A DNA stretch of 64,000 nucleotides from Rhodosporidiobolus odoratus (GCA_034387635.1 JAOANU010000005.1:1116001-1180000), one strand, 5' to 3'. Counted from the first letter of the stretch, positions 1 to 11,866 are shown. The notes: generated by a model from the letters alone, not told the origin. Made by a program: numbers and translations.

Positions 1-66
1 AGGGACGTGCAAAAACTGGCGAATTGGCGAGAAAAGGCGAAGGTGAACGAGAAACCGGAAACTGAC

Positions 67-694
67 CATGTACAAGACCGGTCGGCAGTTGACGTCGAAG
101 CCCATGACGAGCTCCTTTCCCGTCTCGCCCTCCTTCCAGATATCGCTCTCCTTCATGCCGTCGACGTTGAACTCGCGCCTCCAGACGCACGTCTCTTCGG
201 CGCGCCTGACTCCGGCAGGGTAATCCCACTTTGTCGCGCGGAGGCAACGGAGAAAGGCTTGGCGGGACCAGTAGCACTTTTCGACGTCGGAGAGGGGGTA
301 GACATCTGCAAGCTAGAGGTACCGAGCCAGGCGAGCAAGTTACGAGTCAGACAAGGAGGCAAAACACGAGAGAAAGAAGAGAAAGAAAAAAAGGACTAAC
401 TTCTGCTTCGGACACGGCGGCTCCCCTGCCAAACAAGCTGCCAAACCTGCTGCCTGCGCCCGTTTCTTTGGCATGCTGAGCCCTGAGAGTCTTTAGGAGC
501 TTTGGGAGTTTGAAGTCGGGACGGTTAAAGTGTTTGATGAGTTTGTCGAGTTTGGCTTGTTCATCGGCGGTGACTTGCCTGGGGGGCGCGGGCTGAGCAG
601 AGGGATCTGGTCGTGCGATGGGGTAAGGGAAGGGAGTGGTTGAATCGGAGGGAGGAGAGGGGAGAGTTGATTCAAACGAGGTGGAGGCAGTCAT
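67..694 (-). CDS. Sec14-type (CRAL-TRIO) lipid-transfer protein, partial
   Basis: Minus-strand gene whose 3' part runs off the left edge of the window. The visible exons are 694-401 and 312-67, joined in phase 0 through a GTTAGT...CTCTAG intron; a second GTCAGT donor at 66-65 leads out of the window. The visible 180 residues start with a Pro/Ser-rich stretch, then a helical region with KLDKLIKHF and CYWSRQAFLRCLRATKW, the usual CRAL-TRIO N-terminal helix bundle, and end in NCRPVLYM, the first strand of the Sec14 lipid-binding fold. Proteins of this type move phosphatidylinositol and other lipids between membranes. The ATG at 694 is the first in-frame start close to the domain. The lipid-binding pocket and gate are missing, so a Pdr16-like or Csr1-like identity cannot be decided. 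Confidence 0.75.
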
Positions 695-923
695 CGTCAC
701 ACGAGGGTGGGTGGTGGTGGTGGATGGATGAACGAGGGAAGGGGAACCGAGTTGCGGATGCAAAGTGGGGCTGAGTAAGCTGATTGAAGAGTACTAAGTA
801 AGAAAGAACAGCTAGTATTGGAGTGTAAACGTAATCCAGTAGTCGGCAGCGGAGCAAACGGAAGTACGAACACTCGGAATCCCCTCCAGTCCTCGCATCT
901 CAATCACTGGGTCATAGCCACCA

Positions 924-2187
924 ATGTCACCGAGTCCATCTCCACCTCCACCTGATCTCTCCACCAAGGACGCCCAGTCCCGTCTCGCAAAACTCGAACA
1001 ACTCCTCGCCGCTCAATTCTTCCCATCCACCTTCGACACCCCCGACGTCCACTCCAATGTCGACCTAGACAGACCGAGCAAGCGCAGAAACAGCGACCAC
1101 GGCCCGCCTGATCCTCTCCTAGAGACGCTGGCGGATCAGGTCGACCCACCCAAAGTCGATCAAGCAGTTAGTGAGCCAGCCTCTACGCCAATGCAGCGAA
1201 AAGGCTACTGACGAGCCTCTATCTCCAGCCTTTCGTCTATTTAGCACCCAGACAGCACCCCAGACCGTCATCATCAGGGAAGGCGATGGCCCGCACCCCG
1301 TCGTCCTCGACCGGAGAATACGGTGCGGCTCGTCTTCTGCGCAGCCCACCCTACAGCTACTGACTAGACTTTGCGCAGAGCGGTCGAAGATGAGCCAGCA
1401 GAGCTACGTCACGCACGTCAAACGGCTATACGGGAACTGGCAGTCGAGGGAAAAGACGTTCTAGCAGCAGCTCGATTACCAGTTCGTCCTCTTTTCTCCA
1501 CCCTTACCCCGATCTCCGTCCTGATCTACCCGCTCTCAGCCTTCAAATCTCGCTCTACAATCCCACCTGCACACGACCCGCACCGCTCGCCTCTCAACCC
1601 CTGTCCCTCCTCCTCTCGCCTACCTAAACGCCCTCCTCCCCCGTTCCCTCTCCGTCCTCTCTCCCTACACCACTCCAAGCAACCACCCCCCAGAAAGACC
1701 TCACGACGGTCTCCTCTCTCAGCCGCCTTTCAAGCTCGGAGTGAAAGGCGGAGGGGGCAAACCACCTCCGTTGGCTGATGCGATAAAGGTTCAAGCGGCG
1801 GCGCCGATGAGTAAGAGTGCTAAGAAGAGGGCTGCGAAACGTGCGGCGGCGGGAGAATCAGTTGAAGGGGCTTACAATGATGACGACAAGGGGACGGGGG
1901 TAGCGGCGCAACCAGCCAAGGATTGGTCGAGCCTCGAGCCGCTGCCCCAGGATAAGACGCTGAAGAGGAAGGATCCGAGGATCAAGATGCCACCTAGGAA
2001 TTCGGTGTTGCAGCATGAGGCGAGGACGGGGATGAAGTTGCGATTGAGGGTGGTGGATGTTTCCAAGGGGGTGAGGGTAGGGAAGCGGGAAGGGATGAGG
2101 ACGAAGCAGGGTGGGAGGATATCGGGGGCGAGGAGGGAGAGGGTCAGGAAACGTGAGAGGGTGACAGTGGAGATGCCTGCGGTCTGA
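924..2187 (+). CDS. Conserved-looking basic protein, function unknown
   Basis: Four exons, 924-1170, 1229-1322, 1379-1481 and 1540-2187, join in frame to give 363 residues; all three introns are 56-58 nt and have good signals (GTGAGC, GTGCGG and GTTCGT donors; CAG acceptors). The N-terminus is Pro/Ser-rich. The middle holds a compact stretch (FRLFSTQTAPQTVIIREGD, then VVLDRRIR) that looks conserved but matches no family I can name. The C-terminal third is very Lys/Arg-rich (KSAKKRAAKRAAAG; KRKDPRIKMPP), which suggests a nucleic-acid-binding or nucleolar protein; that is inference only. It shares a short divergent promoter (695-923) with the Sec14-type gene. Confidence 0.6.
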
Positions 2188-2440
2188 TTCGAATGAGATT
2201 GTTATATCCGATACCTCGCAGCGTTCCAACACGCAGCAAGAGAAAAGCCTGAAAAGCCAATTCTCGCTATCGTTCTGCTCACTTTGTTAGGTCACACAAG
2301 TCACGCAAGAAATGCTACGGTCAATTCAAACATTCCCGGCTTCGTTCGCTACTTCCTGCAGTGATCGTTCACTGGCGCTTCACCCATATGTCCCTCCCCG
2401 TCCAACCGATCACCCTGTCACTGTCGACCGAGTCGAGCAC

Positions 2441-2960
2441 TTACACCTCAGGGTTTTTCACGAGGACAGAGAAGTACAGCAGTGACGCATCGCGGCGGGC
2501 GCCTAGCGAGTCAAAGTACAGACGCGAGTCGGTTCCTTCGTCCATCTGGACATTGTGGTTGATGTGCATGGAAGGAAAAAGGAATGCGAAGAAGAGAGTG
2601 CCGGACTAAAAGGACGACAGCGGAGGAACCAAGGACGGTGCCGGGCCATGGAGGTTTGTGGAAAACACAGGCGCGAGAAGGAGAGCACAGCGAAGAAGTT
2701 GCTTAGCCTGTCAGCGGTAGAGTTGCAGGTGTAGTTCTTGCACAAGGTCAAGCACAGGAGGACATGCGACAAGTCCTGGTTGCAGAGGCTTGGAGCAAGA
2801 CTGACATGCCGAAATCGGTCACGCAGGTGAAATCGAGGCTGTCGACGTTTTGGCAGATTCCGACCGAGCAACGCGACCGTTCACCCGTTCTGTCCTCAGA
2901 CTCGCCGTCTTCACCCACGCAGAGGTGCAGCTCCGACGTCTCGATGAAGTTGGCGACATA
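2441..2960 (-). CDS. 3' exons of an unresolved minus-strand gene
   Basis: Three 3' exons fit together in frame: 2960-2806, a 19-nt exon 2707-2689, and 2605-2441 ending in TAA. They encode about 112 residues with five cysteines in the first exon (for example SELHLCVGED and SVGICQNVDS), then a hydrophobic segment across the junctions (FFASGTLFFAFLFP) and a polar tail. The acceptor before 2960 (CTCTTCCACCAG) is strong, so more exons lie upstream, probably up to an ATG at 3318 that opens MVPATRPALIRLLHVLFLL; I could not connect that start without hitting a stop. The layout hints at a small membrane protein with an extracellular Cys-containing loop. No family is recognised, and a decayed gene remains possible. 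Confidence 0.35.
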
Positions 2961-3318
2961 CTGGTGGAAGAGAAAAGGGAGCAGAAGTGAAAGGTCTCCT
3001 GAAGAAGGCCGGCGAGGTCGAGCTCGACGGCCTCCAGAGGTCGTCCACACAGTGGCAGTACCGATTTCCGTCTAGTCTCGGGACACCAGTTTCCTCGGAT
3101 CTGGCGTCGAGGCCATTCGCGATTCCATTCCGCCAACCTGGTCAACCTTGGACGGGCTTAGCAATATCGAGAGGGTGTTGTGGCGATATATCGTGCGAGT
3201 ACAGAACTTGAAATCTGACCTTGATTAGCGTGGTGAGGAGATCGGCTGATCAGCTGGGGCGGAGCAAGAAGAGGACGTGAAGTAGGCGGATCAAGGCGGG
3301 GCGGGTGGCGGGAACCAT

Positions 3319-3939
3319 GTGCAGCTTTGTTGCTTGTGCGGTGGGCTGATGGCAGGCAGGACAAGTCTGGCAAGCGTATGCGTGACAGAGAGAGCGAGGG
3401 AGGGCCTGTGGGAGGTGAGGCGTTCGGGGAAAGAGTTGCTCTGTTTCCTCACTGCTGCTGTCCGTCCTCACGACACTACAGTCCTTCGCGTAAGCTACTC
3501 AGTACTGTACCTGCACCCTACACCTTGTCCTCCCAGCCAGTCCCGTCTAGTCGTTTCCTCCCTAACTCGACACACCAAAACTTTGCCAACTTCGTCACAA
3601 CCCGACCTCGGCAAGCCCGCCTTGTTCCATGCCACGAATGGTGTACAAGGAAAGAAAGCTGCACAGGAGCAGCGCAGCGGGCACGGCAGAGGGAGGGCGC
3701 GGCGCGACAGGCGATTCAGGCAGGAGGGACGAGCTGGGACGAGCGCTCAGAGGAGGCTCAACGGCAGCGCGAGCGGACTGGGGAGTGCACTGGGAGGGCA
3801 GAGTGATCATTTGAAGCAGCTTGGACGCTGGAATGATGCTTGAACGGGCGACTTACAATTCCCCTTTCTCCCCCATCCATCCTACCTACACCTCCACCCG
3901 ACCTTCTTCCGTCTCTCGTTTTCGCCCGACAGGCCCAGC
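3319..3939. other. Intergenic region upstream of the eS10 gene
   Basis: No supported gene. An Arg/Gln-rich open frame at about 3610-3840 has no convincing start or splice link. The last 90 bases before the eS10 ATG are strongly pyrimidine-rich and end in a CGACAG acceptor-like motif just before the start codon, which fits a 5'-UTR intron or a TOP-like leader of a ribosomal protein gene. Confidence 0.4.
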
Positions 3940-4784
3940 ATGATCATCCCCAAGGCCGATAGGCGCACCATCTACGAGAACCTCTTCAAGGGTGCGTCCG
4001 CCCGCCTCTCCTCCTTCCCCGTCGAGTCTCACTGACCTCGCCTCTATCCGCCGGTCAACCTTGCCCCACATCTCCTCTTACTGCCTTTCTCCTTCTCGAC
4101 CCTCGTGCGACCATGTGACTGATCAGAGGGCGTCCTCGTCGCCAAGAAGGACTTCAACGCGCCGAAGCACCAGGAGCTCGACGTCAAGAACCTTTTCGTC
4201 ATCAAGGCTTGCCAGTCCCTTACCTCCCGTGGTTACCTCACCACCCACTTCTCGTGGCAGTACTACTACGTGCGTTCGATTGCCTTCGTACCCTCTCCTT
4301 CCGCAAGATTGACCCGCTCCGTGTTTTTTCTCTTCCTCTTTTCTCTGTTTCTTGCCCACGTCTTTACAGTACACCCTCACCGCTGAGGGTATCGACTACC
4401 TCCGCGAGTACCTTCACCTCCCCGCCGAGGTATGCTTCCCTTCGTCACCCTACCGCGGCGATTCTGGCTCACCTCGATCTCTTTCGCAGATTGTCCCTGC
4501 TACCCACAAGAAGCAGCAGCGTGCTCTCCGCCCCGGCCAGGCCCAGCGCCCGGAGGGTGGCTACCGCGCGCCCCGTGGTGGCGACGAGGGTTACCGCCGC
4601 CGTGCGGAGGGTGGTAAGGAGGGTGGTGCCGGCGACGACTTCAAGCCGAGGTTCGCGTGCGTTTTTTCTTTTCTCGTCTCGTTTTCCGACCTTCTCTCGC
4701 CCTTGCCATTCGGCTCTCAGCCTTACTCACACCTCCCTCGCTCACAGTGGTGTCGGCCGTGGCGGTCCCCGCACTGAGGCCTAA
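3940..4784 (+). CDS. RPS10: 40S ribosomal protein eS10
   Basis: Five exons (3940-3991, 4127-4269, 4370-4429, 4490-4656, 4748-4784) give 152 residues that read clearly as eS10. The protein opens [20 protein letters not shown] and carries the family's winged-helix core with [34 protein letters not shown] and [22 protein letters not shown]. The C-terminus is the expected Arg/Gly-rich tail ending [11 protein letters not shown]. It is a structural component of the small ribosomal subunit near the mRNA entry region of the head. All introns use GTGCGT or GTATGC donors and CAG acceptors. Codon use is strongly C-ending, as expected for a highly expressed gene. Confidence 0.95.
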
Positions 4785-6397
4785 AAACCCTCTTTCAACT
4801 CTCTTGACTCGCTAAAGCCGGGAAACTGGGACGCGAAGAGCCGGTGATCAGGGAGCGGGAGCGACGATGTTGTACCTATTCCTTTTAGCCTTGATCCGGC
4901 GGGAATGTCATCTAAGCTTGCGTGCGCTAATTTGGAGTGATTGTCTGTCAGGGTGAGGATGGGTCGGAGGATTCGTTTCTTCTCTCCTCGTACCGAGGCA
5001 GCGGCCGTGCGCTTAGCTTGCAGCTGCTGCTCTCGGAACCCAGTACAGTGTAGGGGGTTCCTACTTGTAGGCGACTTGGGAGAGAGGAAAAGCGTCGGCA
5101 GCTACGAAGAAAAGGAAATTGCAGCGTGTCTGTCCCGTCACTCTCACGAAGGAGCGGGGTACAAGAGAGTGTCGACCAACGGCTGCGCTCGCTGATGCTA
5201 GGCGGAGACTCATGCACCACCTCAAAAGACGGAGCAATGAAGAAAAGGCTGACTGGCCTCGACGACAACGTCGTGAGCAGCCCGCTTCGGCACGGGTAGG
5301 AAAGCCAAGCATCGCGAGTGCGATAGGCAGGTGCTCCCGGCTGCTCGGAAGGCCTGGCTCCAAGCGAGGCTGGTAGAGGCTGAGAGGACGTAAGGTTGCC
5401 GAGATGGCTGGTTCACTGAAGGTGAACGTGACGAAGGGCGACAAGGTGATGGAGTAAAGTTACCTCGGTGGTCCCTCGCAGAGAGCTGTGTACGAGTGCA
5501 GAGACTAGCCAGCAGCGACTTCGCACACGGGAGAGTCGAAGCCGTCGAGCGGAAGAAGCGATTCGGGTCGGAGAGGAAGGAATTTCGGTGCCATCAGCTC
5601 GTCCCGATGCGGCGGAAAGACTCCCTGAATATGCTAGACTCTCTGAACATGCTACCATACGATCTGCACTCTGCTGTACTCATAGAGCGCTCCCCGACTT
5701 CGATCCCGCTATCCCTCCCTCATCATCGTCCACGCACCAATCTCATGTCGACCTCGACCACTAGTGGCGCCTTGCAACGAGGCTTAATTATATGCTAACA
5801 AAGACTCACAAAGAACGACATACGAGCAGGAGCATGGGCGAGCCAACGAGGAGAGGGGCCCGCATTACTGGATGCGGGTAGATGCGGGTTGTACAATGCA
5901 ATTCCCCCTCGCTTTCGACCTGGAGGGACAGCTGCGGCCAAGTGGGCTGCTGTTCTAACCATTCCTAGTCCGACAGGAGGGCCAGGTGACTCGATCCAGC
6001 CGCCCGGTCCGAAGCTTTCCCCTCTCCAGCCTTCTTTCCCAATCCGGCCTCTTCAGACGTCCTCTAGTCTATCGGCGCAGCGCCTCGATGCAGTTAGACT
6101 GGACTCACCCATCAAATTCTAGTCGTCGTCGGCCCTAGTCGAGCTGGCTGGAGCGCTGACCCTGAGAGCCGCCGCCTCGAAGCTTTCTGCTCGTCCAAAT
6201 ATCGACCCGCCCCCTCTTACAACTCTTCAACCTCCCGTCCAAGGCGACTGTCAACGACCGGCATCGACACTTGCCGCCCCACAGCTCTACGCTACTAGGC
6301 TCGTTTGCTGGCAGACAGCCCCTCGTCTTTTCCTCCTCGACCTCCTCCTTCGCTTTCGATCTTACTGCGCCCTCGACCGCTACAAAACAGCCTCACC
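4785..6397. other. 1.6 kb region without a supported gene
   Basis: Open frames exist on both strands at about 5060-5760: a minus-strand pair that could be spliced at GTAACT/CTCTACCAG, and a plus-strand Arg/Glu-rich frame. They overlap each other and none has a recognisable domain, so I make no call. The right end (about 6150-6397) is C/T-rich and likely the promoter and leader of the cysteine-repeat protein gene. Confidence 0.4.
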
Positions 6398-9300
6398 ATG
6401 CGCTTCGCTACCCCCCTCTTCTTCTCCTTCTCTGCGGTCCTCGCTGTCGCTACCGTCGACCTTACCAAGCCTACCCCTGCCGCCGTCGATCCGGTGCAAG
6501 CCTCCGCCCTCGCGGTGTCCACCATGGAGCACCAGAACGAGAAGCGATCCTGTCTCCTCGGGATTCTCTGCTTCGGCAGCTCGACGAATTACGATTCGGA
6601 CGTGAACAACTGCGGTGGTGCGAACAAGAAGTGTTCGACGTCTTGGTCGAACGGTAGCGGGTCGCAGTGTGTGTCGGGAGTGTGCTTCCCGGGGACGTGC
6701 AATGCTGGGTTCGGGCTGAACAGCGCCACGGGGCAGTGTCAGAGCGTTATGAGCGACGTCAACAACTGGTTAGTTTTCTCTTCCGCACTCGTTCACAGGC
6801 GCAGAAAGCCGATGCTTCCCTTTGTTTCGTATAGCGGTTCTATCGGCAAGGTCTGCTCTCTGACTGGCGCTACCGGACACTCCTGCGTCTCCGGTAACTG
6901 CGTTGCGACGGCGTGCGGCAGTGGTTACTCCCTGGCTTCCGGCATCTGTAACGTCAAGATCGACACTACTTCCGATGTACGCATTTCCATCCCGACCACT
7001 GCACTCTGACCCTGGGGCTGCCTTATAAACAGCGGCGTACTCCCTACCACGGCATCTCTACCGTCTGTCCCGAGCCCCCGCTTACTCTTCTCTTCTGGCA
7101 CTTGTACAGGTCAACAACTGCGGCACGCTTGGCAACAAGTGCCCGTCTTCCTACTCGTACGGTTCCGGCAGCAAGTGCTCGGCCGGTGTCTGCCAGCCGA
7201 ACTCTTGCAACTCCGGTTATTCGTTCAGCTTCGCTTCGCAGAGATGCGTCAACACGCTCAGTGATGCGTCGAACTGGTACGTTTTCTCGCTGGTCTCTTG
7301 CTACCTGAGTGTACGCTTTTGAAACCCCTCAGCCTGACTCTTACCCTCGCTTTCCGACCTCTTCAGCGGTTCCGTCGGAAACGTCTGCTCCTTCGCGAAC
7401 GGCGCTGGATCTTGCAGCAACGGTGCCTGCAAATTGACCTCGTGCAGCAACGGCTTCTACAACATCAACGGCGTCTGCACGTCGATGAACCTGCAGACTG
7501 ACGTCAACAACTGGTAAGCCTCATGTTTGTAGCGACTCATGCGGTCTGTTTGTTGACTCTGTATCTCGGTTTTTGCAGCGGCTCCGTCGGCAACGTCTGC
7601 TCGTACACGAACGGTGTCGCTACCTGCTCGTCGGGCACGTGCTCGCTTGCCTCGTGCAATGCCGGCTACAAATTGACTTCGACCTCGTCCTTCTTCGGCC
7701 TGTTCGGCTCATCTTCGTCCTGCACGGCCGTCGACACCTCGTCGGACACGAACAACTGCGGAGCCGTCGGCAAGGTCTGCACGTTCGCCAATGGCAGCGG
7801 CAAGTGCTCGTCCGGCGTGTGCACGTACACCTCGTGCAGCAGCGGGTTCTACAACATCAACAATGTCTGCACGGCACTTGACATTCAGTCGGACATCAAC
7901 AACTGCGGGTCGGTCGGTAACGTGTGCTCCTACCCCAACGGTATCGCGACCTGCTCGTCGGGCCAGTGCAAGCTCTCGTCGTGCCAGGCTGGTTATACCA
8001 TGTCCACTTCGTACAACCTCTTCGGCATCTTCGGTTCTTCGTCGTCTTGCTCGGCTATCAACACCGACAGCGATGTGCGTCCTCTTTACCCTCATCGATC
8101 CGTTCGGCCTTCTGGCTTACCTGTCCGGCGTTCTCACAGGTGAACAACTGCGGCGCTGTCGGTAATAAGTGCGCTGCTGCCTACGCCAACGGTGGCTCCG
8201 GCACCTGCGTCAGCGGCAAGTGCCAAGCGTCTTGCAACTCCGGCTTTGTGAGTCTACTTTTCCGTCAATGCTTGACGCGTTTCCAAGTGACGTTCTCCTC
8301 TCACTCAGGCTTGGGACTCGTCCCTCTCGTACTGCCGTGACGTCTCTTGCGACGCTTCAAATTGTGGCAGCATCGGTAACGTCTGCTCGGCTACCAACGG
8401 AGTCGCCAAGTGCACCTCCGGCAAGTGCGCCCTCTCGTCGTGCTCGTCCGGCTTCAAGCTGCTCAACGGCATCTGCTCGGCCATCGACCTCACCTCGGAC
8501 CCCAACAACTGCGGTGCCATCGGCAAGGTCTGCCCGTCCACGTACGCCAATGGCGGTGCCGGCTCGTGCGTCCTCGGTATCTGCACGTCGACCTGCAACA
8601 GCGGCTTCCTCTTCGACTCGATCTTCGGCTATTGCCGTGACACCCGCAGCGACGTCAACAACTGCGGTCGCATCGGAAATGTCTGCTCGTTACTCGGCGC
8701 CTTGACCCACACCTGCAGCAACGGTAACTGCGCCGCCACGACCTGCTCTGCAGGCTACGTGCTCAAGAACGGCCAGTGCACGACTCTTAACCTCCTTGCC
8801 GATGGTGCGTTAACTACTGTTTCTTCCTCCTTTACCATGTCGGCCGTCAAGCTGACTTTCCCTTTTCGTTCTTTCACAGTCAACAACTGCGGTTCCATCG
8901 GTAACGCTTGCCAATTCTCGCCTTCCGGTGCTACCGGCGAATGTCAGTCTGGCAAATGCGTTGTCACTGCCTGCCCGGCCAAGTACACCCTCACCAAGGG
9001 TGCGTTCTTCCCTTTTCACCTCGATGCGTATTCCGAGTCTTACTCTCCCTTTCGTTCGCACGCACAGGTGTTTGCGTGCTCGGTGCCTCGCAAGCCGCTC
9101 GCGTCAAGAAGAGCAAGATCACCAAGCCCCGCACCCTCTGCCCGGCTAAGGAGACCGCCTGCCCGATCGCTGGCTCGTCGACCTACACCGGCGCCGTCGC
9201 GCAGCACTTCACTTCAGGCCAAGACTTCTCGGGCATCATGGCCGGCTCTGGTGGCTACGAGTGCATCGACACCGAGCAGGCCCTCGACTCGTGCGGTGGT

Positions 9301-9549
9301 TGCGCCTCGACGGGCGAAGGTCGGGATTGCACCCGCATTCGCGGTGCACAGGGTGTTGGATGCGACGCTGGCACTTGCGTCGTCTTCTCCTGTGCCAGTG
9401 GCTGGAAGGTCTCGCTCGACGGGTCCAAGTGCGTTCGCACTCGCGACTCGCACCACTCGGGCGATCACAACACGACTTCCCACTCTTCTTCCGCCAAGCG
9501 CCACCTCCACGCTCGTGCCCACCATGGTCACGCCGCCTCGCATTTCTGA
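6398..9549 (+). CDS. Large secreted cysteine-repeat protein with CPL1-like C-terminal domain
   Basis: Nine exons (6398-6768, 6835-6976, 7110-7276, 7367-7513, 7579-8074, 8140-8247, 8309-8804, 8880-8999, 9068-9549) join in frame to 842 residues. Residues 1-20 form a signal peptide (MRFATPLFFSFSAVLAVATV). Twelve repeats follow, each opening like DVNNCGSVGNVC and carrying six to eight spaced cysteines (pattern NNCG-x-GN-x-C ... CSSGxC ... SCxxGY). The last 150 residues contain a different Cys block (CIDTEQALDSCGGC, GVGCDAGTCVVFSC) typical of the CPL1-like domain known from a secreted Cryptococcus capsule/virulence protein and its many basidiomycete relatives, and then a His-rich tail. It probably acts at the cell surface or outside the cell. 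Many introns sit exactly at repeat starts. Confidence 0.85.
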
Positions 9550-9960
9550 TAGCCTCTGCCGGCCTCCCCGATGTTCTCCTATCCTATCCTCCATTGCATA
9601 TGTCTGGCCGTTTAGAGCCGTCTTGTCTCCACCTCTTTTAGATACCCTTCATCCTTTTTTGCCTGTAGCCTTATCTCTCTCTCTCATACTTATCTCGTGC
9701 TTGAGTCGCTCGCTCCCTCACTTATAATGGACCTGCAATACCCGAGGTTGAACAGTCCACTGAGGAACCAGCGGCTTGGCACTTCTCGCTGGCGGCCTTG
9801 CAGGGTACTCGCACCACTGTCTAACGGCCGAGCAGGAATGCCTAGGTACACTCTGACGGACTCGTTGCAGCGGAACAACACGCACGACGAAGGAAAAAGC
9901 ACTTCAAGCGGATCAGGGGGCCAGAGGCGAAGAAAACAGCTAGATGTTCGAGTCGGGGAC
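9550..9960. other. Convergent intergenic region
   Basis: Lies between the stop of the cysteine-repeat gene (plus) and the stop of the Dsk2 gene (minus). It should hold both 3' UTRs and polyadenylation sites. Nothing else seen. Confidence 0.6.
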
Positions 9961-11677
9961 TCAAGGGTTTTCGAGAAGGTACTGAACGGCGCTATCGACG
10001 AAGCTGCGAGGTCGGAAGAAGGTAAGCTCGAGTCGTAGTAATGGGATGGATGGAAGAGCGCTTACCCGCCCGACGCAAGCAAAGCGCGAACGTTCCTCGT
10101 AGCGTCCGTGAAGCCCATTCCTCGAAGCTGTTCAAGCTCGGTCTATGGAGAGAGCATGGCATGAGTCGAGTCCGGTCGAAAAAGAAGGTCCCGAGGGCGC
10201 AGGAAGGAGAATGGAAGCAAACGCACAGCATAGCGCTCCTCCGGTGCCTGCTGAGGTTGACCCGCTCCCGCACCTCCCATCCCACCACCTCCTCCTCCAA
10301 ACAACTGCTGCATCTGCTGAAGCTGCGCCATAGCCTGCATCGGGTTCATCTGCGGTCCTCCAGCTCCTGCCCCGGCCGTTCCGCCACCGCCGAACATCGC
10401 AAACGGGTTGAACGGGGGTGCGGCTCCTCCTGAGCCCGCAGCACCCGACTCGCCTCCCGCCTCGGCTGGGGGCGAGGGCGCAGCATCCGAAGCCCAAGGG
10501 TTGAAGAGACCCCGATTCGCTCCTTGCTGTGGTTGGCCTTGCTGACCCGCCTGAGCGCCGCTGCCGAACCCAAAGGCACCGGGAGGAGGGAAACCACCAC
10601 CGCCGCCAGCACCACCCATACCACCACCGCCTCCCATCATTCCCATCATTTGTTGCATGAGTTGCGGGTTTGAGAGCATGTTGCGGAAATGTTCGGACTG
10701 CACATCGGAGGGGCGGAAAGGTTGAGAGGGGTCAGCGAGTACCGCGAGACAGAGCGTAGGGAATATAAGCGTGCCTGCATCATTTGGCGAACTTGTGGTC
10801 CCATGGCTTGTAGTTCAGGAGAGCTGCACAAGGGAAAGAGTCGAACTCAGCACGAGGCCTTTCGCAGGCACCAGGGCAGGAAGGAACGCACGCTTGGATC
10901 TGCAGAGCGAAGTCACTCGTCAGCACGAGGCAGTAGCGGTAAAAAAGAGGGTGGGGACACGCACAATCTGGTCAATGACAGCCGGATCAGACAGAGCGCG
11001 GTTCATCTGCGCCTGTGCTTCCGGGCTGTTGAGCAAGTTTTGTAGATAGTTGGGGTCATTGGGGTTGATGCCCATCTCGGCGAAGGGGTTAAACCTGCAC
11101 ACGGCAGAAAAGGAACAGGAGAAAGTAAGCAAAGCAGGGAGAAGGGCCGAGTGGGGGGAGAAGACGGAATAAGGACGCACCCGCCCAAAGCTCCGGCGTA
11201 CTGGGCGTTCATGAGCGGTGCGAGAGGGTTGCCCATGACTTGTTGGCCGGCTGCAAAGTTGGAAGGAACGCCTGCAGCTTCGGAAGTTCCAGCCGAGGTG
11301 GAGGAGGCGGAAGCGGCTCCAGCCGGACGAGCTCCCTTGACCTGCGAGGGGAAGGCTTATGTCAGTAACACCGAACTACAACCATGTCTGGTCTCGGTGG
11401 GGCTGAGGTGGAGCTGAGGGATGCGACGCACGAGGTGAATAGCAACTCCATTCTTGATGCCGTACTTTGAGATAGGGTCTTCATCCTTGAGGACCCTGCC
11501 TGAGAAGATGAGACGTTGCTGGTCTTTGGGGAAGTCGCTCTTTTCGGTTGCGATTGCCTGTTTAAGGTCGGCTACGGTAGAAGACGAGGGAACCGTGACG
11601 GAGATCTTGACATCGCCGGGGGCTTTGATGTTGAGGGTAAGTTGCTCAGAGGAGCTCGCAGTAGCGTCTGTGGACAT
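9961..11677 (-). CDS. DSK2: Ubiquitin receptor Dsk2/ubiquilin
   Basis: Eight exons on the minus strand (11677-11432, 11341-11181, 11094-10965, 10899-10892, 10823-10775, 10697-10227, 10142-10066, 10003-9961) give 394 residues. The order is a ubiquitin-like domain (about 12-82, ending in GVAIHLVKG), an STI1-type middle region with Met/Gln-rich helices (NPNDPNYLQNLLNSPEAQAQM; MLSNPQLMQQMMGMM), a Gly/Pro/Gln-rich linker, and a C-terminal UBA domain (LEQLRGMGFTDATRNVRALL ... AVQYLLENP). This is the Dsk2/ubiquilin architecture: the UBL docks on the proteasome and the UBA binds ubiquitinated clients. Two oddities: exon 4 is only 8 nt, and the intron after exon 5 (10774-10698) starts with GC instead of GT. 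Confidence 0.93.
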
Positions 11678-11866
11678 GACTGTGTTTGAGAAGAGCGAGA
11701 GGTGTTCAGATGGAAACCAGACGAAGAATCCGACGAGAGGTGGCGGCGGAGGTGGAGCGACGGGGATTCACAATTACTCTATAATCGAATAACTGACGAC
11801 AATATAACTGACAATACAATCACAAACTATGAACAAATCACAGCGCTTCCGCTTTCTTTCCACATC

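Noticed and set aside
5061..5658. Two minus-strand frames that could be spliced into a protein of about 170 residues
   Set aside because: A plus-strand frame of similar quality overlaps them, and neither product has a recognisable domain or composition typical of the neighbouring genes.
8305..9061. Minus-strand frames inside the cysteine-repeat gene
   Set aside because: They mirror the repeats of the plus-strand gene and show no independent start or domain.
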